Shown here piece by piece: positions 27,423 through 36,635 of a DNA stretch of 64,000 bases. This DNA is from an uncultured Eggerthella sp. (GTDB lineage: Bacteria > Actinomycetota > Coriobacteriia > Coriobacteriales > Eggerthellaceae), in the NCBI GenBank assembly GCA_900542065.1, contig UQLU01000007.1, positions 1 to 64,000 of the forward strand, in the 5' to 3' direction. Each line of letters opens with the position of its first letter. Within the stretch, counting starts at the first letter, position 1. Both the position numbers and the translations under genes were made by a program. The notes beneath the pieces are model-generated. The model was not told the DNA's origin. It searched no databases and saw only the letters and a list, made by a program, of their open reading frames with translations.

Positions 27423-30400
27423 ATGAATGCGCGTATTAATTTAGCTACCGCCGACGAAGCGGTAGTGAATCTTCTTGCAACAACTCTAGATTTGCCGAAC
27501 TTTATTGCAGCCACCCTTGCTTCTCGTGGTATTGATACCCCTGAAAAAGCGGAGGCGTTTTTGCATCCTGTGTTGGAAACAGATTGGCAGGATCCTTATT
27601 TAATTGACGGCATGGATGCTGCGGTAGATCGTATTGCTCAGGCTATACGCAATGAAGAGCATATTTTGGTATATGGCGACTTCGATTTGGACGGCGTGTC
27701 TGCAACAACGCTTATGACGCGTGGTCTGCGTGCCTGCGGTGCTCGCGTGACTCCTTTTATTCCGCTGCGTTTTGAAGAAGGCTATGGTTTATCCGATGCT
27801 TCGATTGAGCGTGTGGCTACCTATGATCCCAATTTGGTTGTTACGGTGGACAATGGCATTGCAGCGCAGCGAGAAGTACAGATTTTGCTCGATCGCGGTA
27901 TAGATGTTGTTATTACCGATCACCATGAACCAGCAGATTTGGTACCTGTTGGAGTGCCCGTGGTTGATCCGAAATGTAGCGATAATCCCAGTGCTATTTT
28001 GGCAGGCGCGGGTGTTGCCCTAAAGGTTATGCAGGCGGTAGGCTCGCGCTTTGGAAAGCCTAATTTATGGCGCGACCTTATAGACTTGGCAACTTTAGGT
28101 ACCGTTGCTGACCTTATGCCTATGCGCGAACAGAACCGCGCTTTGGTAAGCGAAGGCTTACGCATGATAAACGAAAACCCAAGGCCTTGCATTGCGGCGC
28201 TTTTGGGCGAATCGGGCTTCGCGGATAAGCCAGTAACTTCTTCAAATCTCAGTTTTACGTTGGTTCCGCGTCTTAATGCGGCAGGACGTATGGGTAACGC
28301 GCAGCTGGCGCTTGATTTGCTGCTCAGCGATGATTTTGCCGATTCAGCTCGTTTAGCTTCTGAGCTGGAAGACACCAATACGCGCCGTAGAACTATTGAA
28401 GCTGAGCTGGCAGAGGTCGCCTCTGCTCAGGCAGAGCAGGTCTTCAAGGGTCAGCGTGCGCTAGTGGTAGCGGGCGAGGGTTGGCATGAAGGTGTAAAGG
28501 GTATTGTGGCTTCACGCTTGGCCAACCGCTATGGCGTTCCTACCTTGCTTTTCACCATTGAAGGCGATGAAGCGCACGGCTCGGGCCGTAGCGTAGGTCA
28601 GGTCAATCTTTTTCAAGCAGTATCAAACTGTCAGGATATTTTGGTGCGCTTTGGTGGTCACCATGCTGCGGTAGGGGTAACGCTTAAAGCGGATAAGATT
28701 CCAGAATTTACCGAGCGCCTCTGCGAATATATGGATAAGCTACCACCCGAGGATTTCATTCCTCGAATTGAGGTGGATGCATCGGTTGATCTTAGCGAAC
28801 TTACCCTTGCTAATGTGGAAAAGCTCGATTTGTTAGCGCCTTTTGGTCAGGAGAATTCCAGTCCTCATTTTCTAGCTCATGGTGTCATGATGGCGGGCGG
28901 ACGTGCTGTTGGGGCGGATAAGAATCATCTTTCCTGCACGTTGACTGATGGCATTCATTCGCTGAATTGCATTATGTTTCATTGTTCTGATACTGCAGCG
29001 CTGCTTAATTGCGGCTGCGCTTTGGATGCGGTGTTTGAACTGCAAATAGACACCTGGAAAGGACGCCGTTCAGTAAAAGCGGTTGTGTCATCGCTCAAGC
29101 CCGTATCTCCCTGTGCCGCCTTGGAAGCGTGTTTGGAAGATACCGACAAAGATTTTGTTACTGGTCTTGTCGCGGCAGGTATGACCGAGCGTGATATGCG
29201 CGATGCTTCTGAATGGGAAAGTCCTGAATCGGATCGTGTAATGTGGGAGAGTCGTGCGCAGTCTGATCCTGCAGCGTTTAGGCAAGATTTAATCCAGGCG
29301 TTCCTCGGGGAAGGCAGCTTGCATGCTTCTCAGCAGCAGGCACTCGATTTGCTTGATGAGGGACATTCGGTATTTACCGTAATGGGAACGGGCCGAGGAA
29401 AGTCGCTTATCTTCTACATCCATGCTGCCGAATTGGCGCTTGCAGAACATAAGACTAGTTTATTCGTATATCCGCTTCGCGCGCTTGTGGCAGACCAGGC
29501 CTTTCATTTGGAACGAACCTTAGGTTCGTTTGGCTTGACGGTAGAAATGCTTACGGGTGCCACGCAAGAATCCGACCGTGCGCGCATTATGCGTGATTTG
29601 GCACAGGGCGCAATCGATATTGTGCTTACCACGCCAGAGTATCTTGATTTTCACGCGAGCGAACTGGCGCAGGCGTGCTCGATTGATTTTGTGGTTATCG
29701 ATGAAGCACATCATGTGGGTACCTCGAAAGCGGGATTCCGTCCCTCTTATACGCGATTAGGAAATGCCCTTCATCGTTTGGGTACTCCTCAGGTGTTGGC
29801 ACTTACCGCAACGGCAGACGACGCTATAACTGAAGACATTCGCACTGCGTTTGGTTTGGATGATTTGGTGTTTGATAATACCGAACGCTCTAACTTGGTG
29901 GTGGTCGATCAGCGTAACAGCAAGAAGCGCGAGCGCTATTTGGCAAGCTTGGTGGCGCGCGGAGAAAAAACGCTTATCTATGTAAATTCTCGTATGGAAT
30001 CGGTGGCGCTTGTTCGTCGTTTGCGCAAGCAGGAGCCCCATATTGCTTCCTTGATCGGATTCTATAATGCAGGTCTTTCTCGTTCTGAACGAGCACGCGT
30101 TGAAACCCTGTTTAGAGAGGGTGGCCTTCAGATACTGGTAGCCACTTCTGCCTTTGGTGAAGGGGTGGATATTCCTGGAGTTCGCCATGTGGTGTTGTAT
30201 CATCTGCCCTTTAGCGAAGTTGAATTCAATCAGATGAGTGGACGTGCGGGACGTGATGGTGCTGAAGCGCAGATCCATTTACTGTTCAGCAAAGCAGATG
30301 TGGATCTTAACACTGCCTTGTTGCATGAAATTGCTCCCGACCATGATGAAATGGCGCAGATTTATCGAGGGTTGCGCGCTATTCAGCAATCCGTTCCGCA

Positions 30401-30767
30401 AAGCTTTTTCGAATTGGACGCAGATGATGTAGCGCGACGGGCGACGCGTCTGTTTGGTACTACAGTAACTCCCGAGCAGGTAAACAATGGCGTTGCGGTA
30501 TTCGAAGAATTGGGCTTGTTAGAAACTAAAACCGAAGATGATAAGCAGGCTTCTTCTGCGAGTTCTGCTGTTAAGCGGTTTGTATATGTCGTAGACTATA
30601 AAGGAAAAGTTGAACTAAGCGATAGCGTGCAGTATCGTGAAGGTTTAGACGAATTTGATTCATTCATGACATTTAAAGACTGGGTGCTGGGGAGTTCTGC
30701 GGATCAGTTACAAGACCGCATTAGGCACCCCTTACTTCCGTATAGTACTGACGGAGAGGGGAGGTAG
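27423..30767 (+). CDS. RecJ single-strand exonuclease fused to a RecQ-like SF2 helicase
   Basis: At 1114 residues this is about twice the size of RecJ. Residues 1-570 are a complete RecJ: the DHH-family metal motifs GDFDLDG (85-91), TVDNG (141-145) and DHH (166-168), then TLGTVADLMP, and the DHHA1 part with GSGRS and FGGHHAAVG near 386-418. The OB-like C-terminal segment ends near 565. Residues 630-960 are a superfamily 2 helicase with Walker A GTGRGKS (655-661), DEAH (760-763), TAT (796-798) and the RecQ-type motif QMSGRAGRDG (937-946). No zinc-binding cysteine cluster or HRDC domain follows; the last 150 residues are unassigned. RecJ and RecQ act together in 5' end resection at gaps and forks, so the fusion would be a one-piece resection enzyme. 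All catalytic residues checked are intact. Rel follows after three bases. Confidence 0.9.
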   Translation: MNARINLATADEAVVNLLATTLDLPNFIAATLASRGIDTPEKAEAFLHPVLETDWQDPYLIDGMDAAVDRIAQAIRNEEHILVYGDFDLDGVSATTLMTRGLRACGARVTPFIPLRFEEGYGLSDASIERVATYDPNLVVTVDNGIAAQREVQILLDRGIDVVITDHHEPADLVPVGVPVVDPKCSDNPSAILAGAGVALKVMQAVGSRFGKPNLWRDLIDLATLGTVADLMPMREQNRALVSEGLRMINENPRPCIAALLGESGFADKPVTSSNLSFTLVPRLNAAGRMGNAQLALDLLLSDDFADSARLASELEDTNTRRRTIEAELAEVASAQAEQVFKGQRALVVAGEGWHEGVKGIVASRLANRYGVPTLLFTIEGDEAHGSGRSVGQVNLFQAVSNCQDILVRFGGHHAAVGVTLKADKIPEFTERLCEYMDKLPPEDFIPRIEVDASVDLSELTLANVEKLDLLAPFGQENSSPHFLAHGVMMAGGRAVGADKNHLSCTLTDGIHSLNCIMFHCSDTAALLNCGCALDAVFELQIDTWKGRRSVKAVVSSLKPVSPCAALEACLEDTDKDFVTGLVAAGMTERDMRDASEWESPESDRVMWESRAQSDPAAFRQDLIQAFLGEGSLHASQQQALDLLDEGHSVFTVMGTGRGKSLIFYIHAAELALAEHKTSLFVYPLRALVADQAFHLERTLGSFGLTVEMLTGATQESDRARIMRDLAQGAIDIVLTTPEYLDFHASELAQACSIDFVVIDEAHHVGTSKAGFRPSYTRLGNALHRLGTPQVLALTATADDAITEDIRTAFGLDDLVFDNTERSNLVVVDQRNSKKRERYLASLVARGEKTLIYVNSRMESVALVRRLRKQEPHIASLIGFYNAGLSRSERARVETLFREGGLQILVATSAFGEGVDIPGVRHVVLYHLPFSEVEFNQMSGRAGRDGAEAQIHLLFSKADVDLNTALLHEIAPDHDEMAQIYRGLRAIQQSVPQSFFELDADDVARRATRLFGTTVTPEQVNNGVAVFEELGLLETKTEDDKQASSASSAVKRFVYVVDYKGKVELSDSVQYREGLDEFDSFMTFKDWVLGSSADQLQDRIRHPLLPYSTDGEGR

Positions 30768-30770
30768 ATC

Positions 30771-33095
30771 ATGGCGAATTCTTATGTTCACCAAGTGGGT
30801 TTGGTGCCATCCGCTGTTGATCCCACTATTAAATCATCCACTTCTGCTCCTGTTGGTTCCGATCCTAAAGAGCGATTTTTGGAATTAGAGCGCTTGACCT
30901 CTTCGTATTTGGACGACGATGACCGTGCGTTATTGGAAAAAGCGTTTCGCTTTGCCGATGAAATGCATGCAGGTCAAAAGCGCAAATCGGGCGAAGCGTT
31001 TGTTATTCATCCCGTTGAGGTTGCTATTATTTTGGCCGATCTTCACATGGATGTTGAAACATTGTGCGCAGCGCTGTTGCACGATACGGTAGAAGATACC
31101 GTTGCTACCAAACAACAGGTAACCGAGCTTTTTGGTGAAGCAATTGCGAACTTGGTCGATGGCGTTACCAAGATTGCAAAACTTTCTGTAGAAACCCTTT
31201 CCGATGAGCAGGCTGAAACGTTTCGTAAGATGCTCATCGCAATGAATAAAGATATTCGCGTTGTTGTAATTAAGCTTGCCGACCGTTTGCACAATATGCG
31301 CACGCTTTCTGCGCTGCGTGAAGACAGGCGAATTTTTAAGGCGCGCGAAACCTTGGAAATTTATGCCCCGATTGCTCATCGTTTAGGCATTAGTTCTATT
31401 AAGTGGGAATTGGAAGATTTGGCATTCTTCTATTTGGAACCCACAAAGTTTAAGCAGGTTTCTCGCATGGTTGCAGAAACCCGCAAAGAGCGCGAAGAAT
31501 ATCTGGAAAGCATCATTGATATTCTTCATGGCGAAATGGAAAAGATTGGGGTAGAGGCGCAAATTATGGGCCGCCCCAAGCACCTGTATTCCATTTATCA
31601 GAAAATGACCAAGCGTGGTAAGGGCTTTTCGGAAATTTACGACTTAAGTGCGGTGCGTATTATTACTACCTCCGTTAAGGATTGTTATTCTGCGCTCGGT
31701 GCGGTACATAGCTTGTGGCATCCTATGCCTGGTCGATTCAAAGACTACATTGCTATGCCAAAGTTCAACATGTACCAAAGCTTGCATACCACCGTTATTG
31801 GCCCTACGGGTCGTCCGCTTGAGGTGCAAATTCGTACCGAAGAAATGCATCGTATGAGCGAATACGGTGTTGCTGCGCACTGGCGCTACAAGGAAAAGGG
31901 CGGCAAAGGCTCTAGCGATTCTTTCGATAAGCAAATTGCGTGGCTGCGTGAAATGGTTGACTGGCAGGACGAAACTAAGGATTCTCGTGAATTCTTGAAG
32001 TCCTTAAAAACCGACCTTGATCCTAAGGAAGTATTTGTCTTTACGCCTAAGGGTAAGGCCATGAGCTTGCGCTTTGGTTCAACGCCCGTGGACTTTGCTT
32101 ATGCTATTCATACCGAGGTAGGGCATCACTGCGTTGGCGCTAAGGTAAATGGTTCAATCGTTCCTTTGAGCTATCAGCTGCAGATGGGCGATCGTGTTGA
32201 AATTTTGACACAGAAAAGCGCAACTCCTTCGCGCGACTGGCTCAATATCGTAAAAACGCCTTCGGCTCGTTCGAAGATTCGCTCTTACTTCTCTAAGATG
32301 AGTCGTTCTGATGACTTGCAAACAGGGCGCGATAAATTGGTCCACGAAATGCGCAAGCATGGTCTGGGCATTTCGTCGGCACAAAGCATGCGTGCTATGA
32401 AACAAGTTGCGGAAGCAATGGGCTTTAAGAGCGCCGACGATATGCTGGTTAATATTGGTTCGGGCAAAGAAAACCCCATACATGTGGCAAACCGCATGTT
32501 AAAGATTTTGGTGGATAAGGGTACCGAAGATGCCGAAAAGCCTCTGATGGGCATGTCGGCTTCTGCTACGGGTAAGATGCCACCGATGCTTACCAGCGTA
32601 AAGCGTCCAAAAAAGCATGAAACTCATGCTTCGAATGGTGTTGTGGTGCGCGGTATTGATGATGTTTTAGTTCGTCTTTCTCGTTGCTGTAATCCCGTGC
32701 CAGGCGACAAGATTATTGGTTTTGTAACGCGTGGTCGTGGTGTTTCAGTTCATCGTGAAGATTGCCCTAATGCGGTAGAGCTCAAACAGCATCCTGAACG
32801 TATCATTGAGGTTCATTGGGAAGATAGTGTGCCTGATGCGATCTATAACGTGGAAATTATTGTTGAGGCGCTCGATCGCATGAACTTGCTTATCGATGTA
32901 GCTTCGGTATTGTCTGAATATGGCGCTAACATGCTTAATGTTTCTTCGACGACGCATCGCGATGGCATGGCAGAAATGCGCTTCTTGTTCCAAATTTCTG
33001 ATATCAGCAAAATTGAGCGCATTCTTTCTAAGATTAATGCGGTCGAAGGAGTGTTTGACGCACGTCGTATGATGTCAGGCTCCACGACAAAGTAA
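30771..33095 (+). CDS. rel: Bifunctional (p)ppGpp synthetase/hydrolase
   Basis: The 774-residue protein makes and degrades the alarmone (p)ppGpp. Domains in order: the HD hydrolase with HPVEVA and LLHDTVEDT (about 85-120), the synthetase with YDLSAVRIIT and RFKDYIAMPKFNMYQSLHT (about 290-350), and TGS starting EVFVFTPKGKA (about 425). A zinc-finger-like segment VRLSRCCNPVPGD and a C-terminal ACT domain complete it. Both catalytic halves look intact, so it is Rel-type rather than a split RelA/SpoT. ATG at 30771 has GAGAGGGGAGG upstream. It follows the RecJ-RecQ gene with almost no gap, implying co-transcription. Confidence 0.96.
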   Translation: MANSYVHQVGLVPSAVDPTIKSSTSAPVGSDPKERFLELERLTSSYLDDDDRALLEKAFRFADEMHAGQKRKSGEAFVIHPVEVAIILADLHMDVETLCAALLHDTVEDTVATKQQVTELFGEAIANLVDGVTKIAKLSVETLSDEQAETFRKMLIAMNKDIRVVVIKLADRLHNMRTLSALREDRRIFKARETLEIYAPIAHRLGISSIKWELEDLAFFYLEPTKFKQVSRMVAETRKEREEYLESIIDILHGEMEKIGVEAQIMGRPKHLYSIYQKMTKRGKGFSEIYDLSAVRIITTSVKDCYSALGAVHSLWHPMPGRFKDYIAMPKFNMYQSLHTTVIGPTGRPLEVQIRTEEMHRMSEYGVAAHWRYKEKGGKGSSDSFDKQIAWLREMVDWQDETKDSREFLKSLKTDLDPKEVFVFTPKGKAMSLRFGSTPVDFAYAIHTEVGHHCVGAKVNGSIVPLSYQLQMGDRVEILTQKSATPSRDWLNIVKTPSARSKIRSYFSKMSRSDDLQTGRDKLVHEMRKHGLGISSAQSMRAMKQVAEAMGFKSADDMLVNIGSGKENPIHVANRMLKILVDKGTEDAEKPLMGMSASATGKMPPMLTSVKRPKKHETHASNGVVVRGIDDVLVRLSRCCNPVPGDKIIGFVTRGRGVSVHREDCPNAVELKQHPERIIEVHWEDSVPDAIYNVEIIVEALDRMNLLIDVASVLSEYGANMLNVSSTTHRDGMAEMRFLFQISDISKIERILSKINAVEGVFDARRMMSGSTTK

Positions 33096-33137
33096 GTGTT
33101 TGGAAATATAACCTAGGTTAATGAAGGGGTTTCATCC

Positions 33138-33818
33138 ATGAAGATACAAGTAAAGCGCAAGGGACGCGGGGTATATAGCGTAACGGGTGCTTGTGTAGAT
33201 ATTGAATATAGTGTTTTAGGACCTATTGCTAACAATACGTATGTCATTTCCGATGGTGACTTTACCTTTGTGGTAGATCCTTCACATGATGCGGATGCCA
33301 TTTTGAAAATGGTAGGTAACCGTTCGGTGGATGCCATTGTGGTTACCCATCATCATGCCGACCATACGAGTGCACTTAAAGCGCTTAAAGATAAAACAGG
33401 GGCTCCCGTGTATGCTTCTGCTATTGATACGCCCGTAATTGAAAATCAGCCAAAGGATTTTCCTCCTGCAGAATCGTGCAAGGTTGATGTTCAACTAAAA
33501 GACAAGCAGACCGTAAAGCTTGGCAATATGGCATGGAAGGTGCTGGCAACCCCAGGTCATACGCCAGGTGGCATTTGCTTGTTCTTGGAATCCGATAAGG
33601 GCAAGTATTTCGATGGTGCTAACGTTTTGATTTCGGGTGACACGCTATTCTGCGGATCTATTGGCAGGACCGACTTTGAAGGTGGTAACGACAAACAGAT
33701 GCGTGCCTCTCTTCGTCGTTTATCGCAGTTGCCAAATGACACGCTGGTGCTTCCTGGGCATAATTCGCTCACTACGATTGCGGATGAACAGCGTCGTGTG
33801 TTTGCGTATTTCTGCTAA
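33138..33818 (+). CDS. MBL-fold metallo-hydrolase (glyoxalase II-like)
   Basis: The 226-residue protein has the metallo-beta-lactamase zinc motif THHHADHTS (near residue 71-79), the second histidine in TPGHTPGG, the bridging Asp in SGDTLFCGSIGRTD and the last His in LPGHNS. This set matches the hydroxyacylglutathione hydrolase-like branch. The actual thioester or other substrate is unknown. The first 30 residues (KRKGRGVYSVTGACVDIEY) are an extension before the fold. ATG at 33138 has AAGGGG upstream. A separate terminator follows. Confidence 0.85.
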   Translation: MKIQVKRKGRGVYSVTGACVDIEYSVLGPIANNTYVISDGDFTFVVDPSHDADAILKMVGNRSVDAIVVTHHHADHTSALKALKDKTGAPVYASAIDTPVIENQPKDFPPAESCKVDVQLKDKQTVKLGNMAWKVLATPGHTPGGICLFLESDKGKYFDGANVLISGDTLFCGSIGRTDFEGGNDKQMRASLRRLSQLPNDTLVLPGHNSLTTIADEQRRVFAYFC

Positions 33819-33833
33819 TACTTACATGTTAGG

Positions 33834-33865
33834 GTGCCGATACTTGGAGAGTGTCGGCACTTTTA
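33834..33865 (+). terminator. Terminator after the MBL hydrolase gene
   Basis: GTGCCGATAC (33834-33843) pairs with GTGTCGGCAC (33851-33860) with one wobble, followed by TTTTA. Confidence 0.82.
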
Positions 33866-33895
33866 TGTAGGCGGTTTCATGTAGGCGCTCTCGTA

Positions 33896-33925
33896 TTGAC
33901 ATTTTCGCGTTTAGGCGTGTTTATA
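33896..33925 (+). promoter_or_regulatory. Possible promoter of the DUF47 gene
   Basis: TTGACA (33896-33901) is a perfect -35 box, and TTTATA follows at an 18-bp spacing (33920-33925). The start codon is about 115 bp downstream. Just upstream, ATGTAGGCG is duplicated (33865 and 33880). Confidence 0.45.
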
Positions 33926-34038
33926 TTTCTGGTAAAAGAATTCCTGTGAGCGTTTACAATAATGTAATAAACGAAAAACTAAGCGATTAGCAAGGTTTAT
34001 ATAGTGTGGTAAAGCTCAGCGCATCAGGGGGGATCTAA

Positions 34039-34695
34039 ATGGGTAAACTGACCAAGAAAGAACTCAAGAAGAAAAAGAAGAAGTTTGACTACTATGATGC
34101 TTTCGAAACTCAGGCATCAATCGCAGTAAAAGAAGCAAAACTTCTCAAAGAAATTGTTGATGAGTTTGAGTCAGTTGAGCAGATCGAAGAACGTCTTGGT
34201 CGTGCTCATGCGCTCGAGCGTGAGGCTGATGAGGTATGCCACAGCATCTTTGAAAGCCTGATCACCGACTTTGTAACACCAATCGATCGTGAAGATGTTA
34301 TTGGCATTGCTGAAAATCTTGACGAGGTTATTGACCTTACTGAAGAAATCATCCAGCGCTTCTACATGTACGACATTCACTTCATGCACGAGGATGCTAA
34401 GAAGTTTGCAAAACTGATTGTTCGTTCCTGTGAGGCGCTTTCTAATGCAATGGCGGATTTCCGCAACTGCAAGAAATCCGACAAGTTTAAGTCGCTCATA
34501 TATCAGGTAAACGAGCTTGAGGATGAAGCAGACGAGTTATACATCAAACTTATCCGTCAGCTCTACACCGATGAGCGCGAACACACTATGCGTGTTATTG
34601 TTTGGACGCGTCTTTTGGATGCCATGGAGGACTGTGTTGACCAGTGCGAATTGGTAGCCAATAAGATGAACATGGTTATGGTTAAGTATGCCTAA
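34039..34695 (+). CDS. DUF47/PhoU-like protein
   Basis: The 218-residue protein is all-helical with PhoU-like acidic repeats, including HALEREADEVCHSIFESL and NELEDEADELYIKLIRQLY. These are the E/DxxxD metal-binding segments of the DUF47 (YkaA/Pit-accessory) family. Such proteins are normally encoded next to a low-affinity phosphate transporter of the Pit type and are thought to modulate it. No pit gene is adjacent here; the next 540 bp are non-coding. The N-terminus is extremely lysine-rich (KKELKKKKKK). ATG at 34039 has GGGGGGA upstream. Confidence 0.88.
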   Translation: MGKLTKKELKKKKKKFDYYDAFETQASIAVKEAKLLKEIVDEFESVEQIEERLGRAHALEREADEVCHSIFESLITDFVTPIDREDVIGIAENLDEVIDLTEEIIQRFYMYDIHFMHEDAKKFAKLIVRSCEALSNAMADFRNCKKSDKFKSLIYQVNELEDEADELYIKLIRQLYTDEREHTMRVIVWTRLLDAMEDCVDQCELVANKMNMVMVKYA

Positions 34696-34698
34696 TTA

Positions 34699-34727
34699 GT
34701 TGCGCCGACTTGTATAGTCGGCGCAAC
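34699..34727. promoter_or_regulatory. Perfect 12-bp hairpin after the DUF47 gene
   Basis: GTTGCGCCGACT (34699-34710) and AGTCGGCGCAAC (34716-34727) enclose a 5-nt loop, three bases after the stop codon. No T-run follows on either strand. It may still end or protect the DUF47 transcript. Confidence 0.6.
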
Positions 34728-34753
34728 ATACGCACGAAACGTCATGACACTGC

Positions 34754-34850
34754 ACGCCACTCTGGCGGGCATCTTGCCTTTCAGTCGATACTCGCGTACC
34801 GAAGTACGTGTGCATTTCTTTCACGGCAAGGTGTTCCACCAGTGTGGCGT
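34754..34850. other. Large imperfect palindrome with inner hairpin
   Basis: The arms ACGCCACTCTGGCGGGCATC and beyond (34754-34778) and GGCAAGGTGTTCCACCAGTG and beyond (34825-34850) are imperfectly complementary over about 25 bp. The intervening segment contains its own hairpin, CGCGTAC-CGAA-GTACGTG (34793-34810). Folded as RNA this gives a roughly 97-nt structure with a central tetraloop. It could be a small RNA, a mobile-element remnant or a DNA site. No known RNA family was recognised. Confidence 0.55.
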
Positions 34851-35238
34851 TTGTTGTTTTTGCTAGTAATGCGCATTTTTAGCGCAGAGACCCAAACATT
34901 TGGAAGAAAATTCCCTTAATGCAGCTCTATGAGCTAGTTTCTACTCTATTTCTTTTAAGTGATTCGTTTTGGTTACCAATAATCGGTGTTTAAATACATT
35001 GCAGAATGCTTCTAATATAGTTAGAGCTACACTATGGGAATTTCTATCCAAATGTGAGCTCAGAATTTAAAAAAAGAATTTGTTGCATTCAGTTATTGTA
35101 GACATTACTGGCAGCTCTGGCTCAAGGCAGACCAGTATCCGCTGCTTCTTTGTGAAATACCACATATGATCTTGCTCCTACGCTTTATGCAGGTTTTTGG
35201 TACTATATATCCATTGTTCTCACGTGAGAAAGAAGACC
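34851..35238. other. Non-coding gap before lysC
   Basis: A+T-rich DNA with no convincing open frame or known RNA motif. A TATATA stretch near 35202 could be part of the lysC promoter. No lysine-riboswitch signature was seen. Confidence 0.5.
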
Positions 35239-36516
35239 ATGTCGTTAATAGTTTCAAAATTTGGTGGCACTTCAGTTGCTTCCCCCGAAAGAATTAAAAA
35301 CGTAGCAAAACGCCTTATTGCTATGAAGCAGCAGGGCAACGATGTGGTGGCAGTTGTGTCGGCAATGGGTAAGACAACCGATGAATTGGTTGGGCTTGCG
35401 GCTGCACTTAACGACCATCCTTCGAAGCGTGAAATGGATATGCTGCTTTCTACAGGCGAGCAGGTAAGTATGTCGCTTCTTGCTATGGCTATTCAGGCGC
35501 TTGGCTACAATGCGGTTAGCTTTACGGGGTGGCAAGCAGGCATTACTACCGACAACGATTTTTCTAGTGCAAAAATTGAAGATATCGATGCAAACAAAAT
35601 CCGTAAAGCCTTATCTACAGGGGCTATCGTAGTTGTTGCTGGTTTTCAGGGGGTATCTGAAAACGGCGACATCACCACGCTTGGTAGAGGCGGCTCTGAC
35701 ACGACGGCGGTTGCGCTTGCTTATGGCATTGACGCTGATGTTTGCGAGATTTATTCGGATGTTGAAGGCATCTATACCGCAGATCCTCGTGTTGCGCCTC
35801 GCGCTCGCAAGTTAAGCTGTATCTCTTACGATGACATGCTTGAGCTTTCAAGTGGGGGAGCTGGCGTTCTGCAGGCACGTGCGGTGGAGTTCGCACGTAA
35901 ATACAATGTGGTAATTCATTCCCGTTCTGCTTTCTCTGACGAAGAAGGCACACTTATCAAGGAGGTTGTTCCTTCCATGGAGCAGGCAGTTATTTCTGGT
36001 ATTGCACACGATACATCCGAGATGAAAATTACGCTTCGCGGTCTTCCTGATGAGTTGGGAATTGCAGCACGCGTATTTTCTATTCTGGCATCAAGCGATG
36101 TTTCGGTTGATATGATCATCCAAAACGTTACCAACGATGGCAAGGCAAACATTTCCTTTACGTTCCCTGGCTCTCAGAAAGAACAGGCATTGTCGGCAGT
36201 TGAACGTATTACGCAGCAGTTCGGCGCTACTTCTTTAATGGACGACAATATTGCTAAGGTTTCGTTGGTAGGCACGGGCATGAAGTCAAGCCCTGGTGTT
36301 GCTGCTAAGGCTTTTGCGGCGTTGGCAGAAAACAACGTTAACATCATGATGATTTCCACTAGCCCTATCCGTATTTCAGTTGTGGTTGAGGGCAGCCAGG
36401 TACAGACGGCGGTTCGTTGCTTGCATACCGCGTTCGGCTTGGACTCTGATAGTATCTTCGAGGAAACGCAGCTTTCTCCAGAAGAAATTGCTGCAAAGAT
36501 GGCAAAGGGTCGTTAA
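35239..36516 (+). CDS. lysC: Aspartokinase
   Basis: LysC phosphorylates aspartate, the first step towards lysine/diaminopimelate, threonine and methionine. The 425 residues comprise the amino-acid kinase domain, with IVSKFGGTSVASPERI at the start and TTLGRGGSDTTAVALA near residue 155, followed by two ACT domains (from about 265) that bind regulatory amino acids. ATG at 35239 has AGAAAGAAG upstream; an in-frame start at 35197 has no ribosome site. Other aspartate-pathway genes in the window are asd (57426), dapL (47112) and dapF (48195). The gene converges on trpA. Confidence 0.95.
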   Translation: MSLIVSKFGGTSVASPERIKNVAKRLIAMKQQGNDVVAVVSAMGKTTDELVGLAAALNDHPSKREMDMLLSTGEQVSMSLLAMAIQALGYNAVSFTGWQAGITTDNDFSSAKIEDIDANKIRKALSTGAIVVVAGFQGVSENGDITTLGRGGSDTTAVALAYGIDADVCEIYSDVEGIYTADPRVAPRARKLSCISYDDMLELSSGGAGVLQARAVEFARKYNVVIHSRSAFSDEEGTLIKEVVPSMEQAVISGIAHDTSEMKITLRGLPDELGIAARVFSILASSDVSVDMIIQNVTNDGKANISFTFPGSQKEQALSAVERITQQFGATSLMDDNIAKVSLVGTGMKSSPGVAAKAFAALAENNVNIMMISTSPIRISVVVEGSQVQTAVRCLHTAFGLDSDSIFEETQLSPEEIAAKMAKGR

Positions 36517-36566
36517 TAGAAGTAAAGTGGTTGCGTTTATCCTGGAGATGGCAAAGGGTCGCTAAT
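36497..36566 (+). repeat. 21-bp direct repeat duplicating the lysC 3' end
   Basis: AGATGGCAAAGGGTCGTTAA and one further base (36497-36517, including the lysC stop codon) recurs 49 bp downstream (36546-36566) with a single T-to-C change. This looks like a recent local duplication. Confidence 0.8.
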
Positions 36567-36592
36567 TAAATCATAAAGATTTTCGTATTAAG

Positions 36593-36625
36593 GCGCTGCT
36601 CAAAATATCGGGCAGCGCATTTTTA
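36593..36625 (+). terminator. Terminator of lysC
   Basis: GCGCTGC (36593-36599) pairs with GCAGCGC (36612-36618) around a 12-nt loop, followed by ATTTTTAT. It also lies beyond the 3' end of the trp operon on the other strand. Confidence 0.75.
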
Positions 36626-36635
36626 TATTTCACAT

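Noticed and set aside
34754..34850. SRP (4.5S) RNA
   Set aside because: The conserved GGAAG...AGCAGCC loop pair is absent, although the size and hairpin shape are similar.
35040..35238. Lysine riboswitch before lysC
   Set aside because: None of the conserved loops could be found in the leader.
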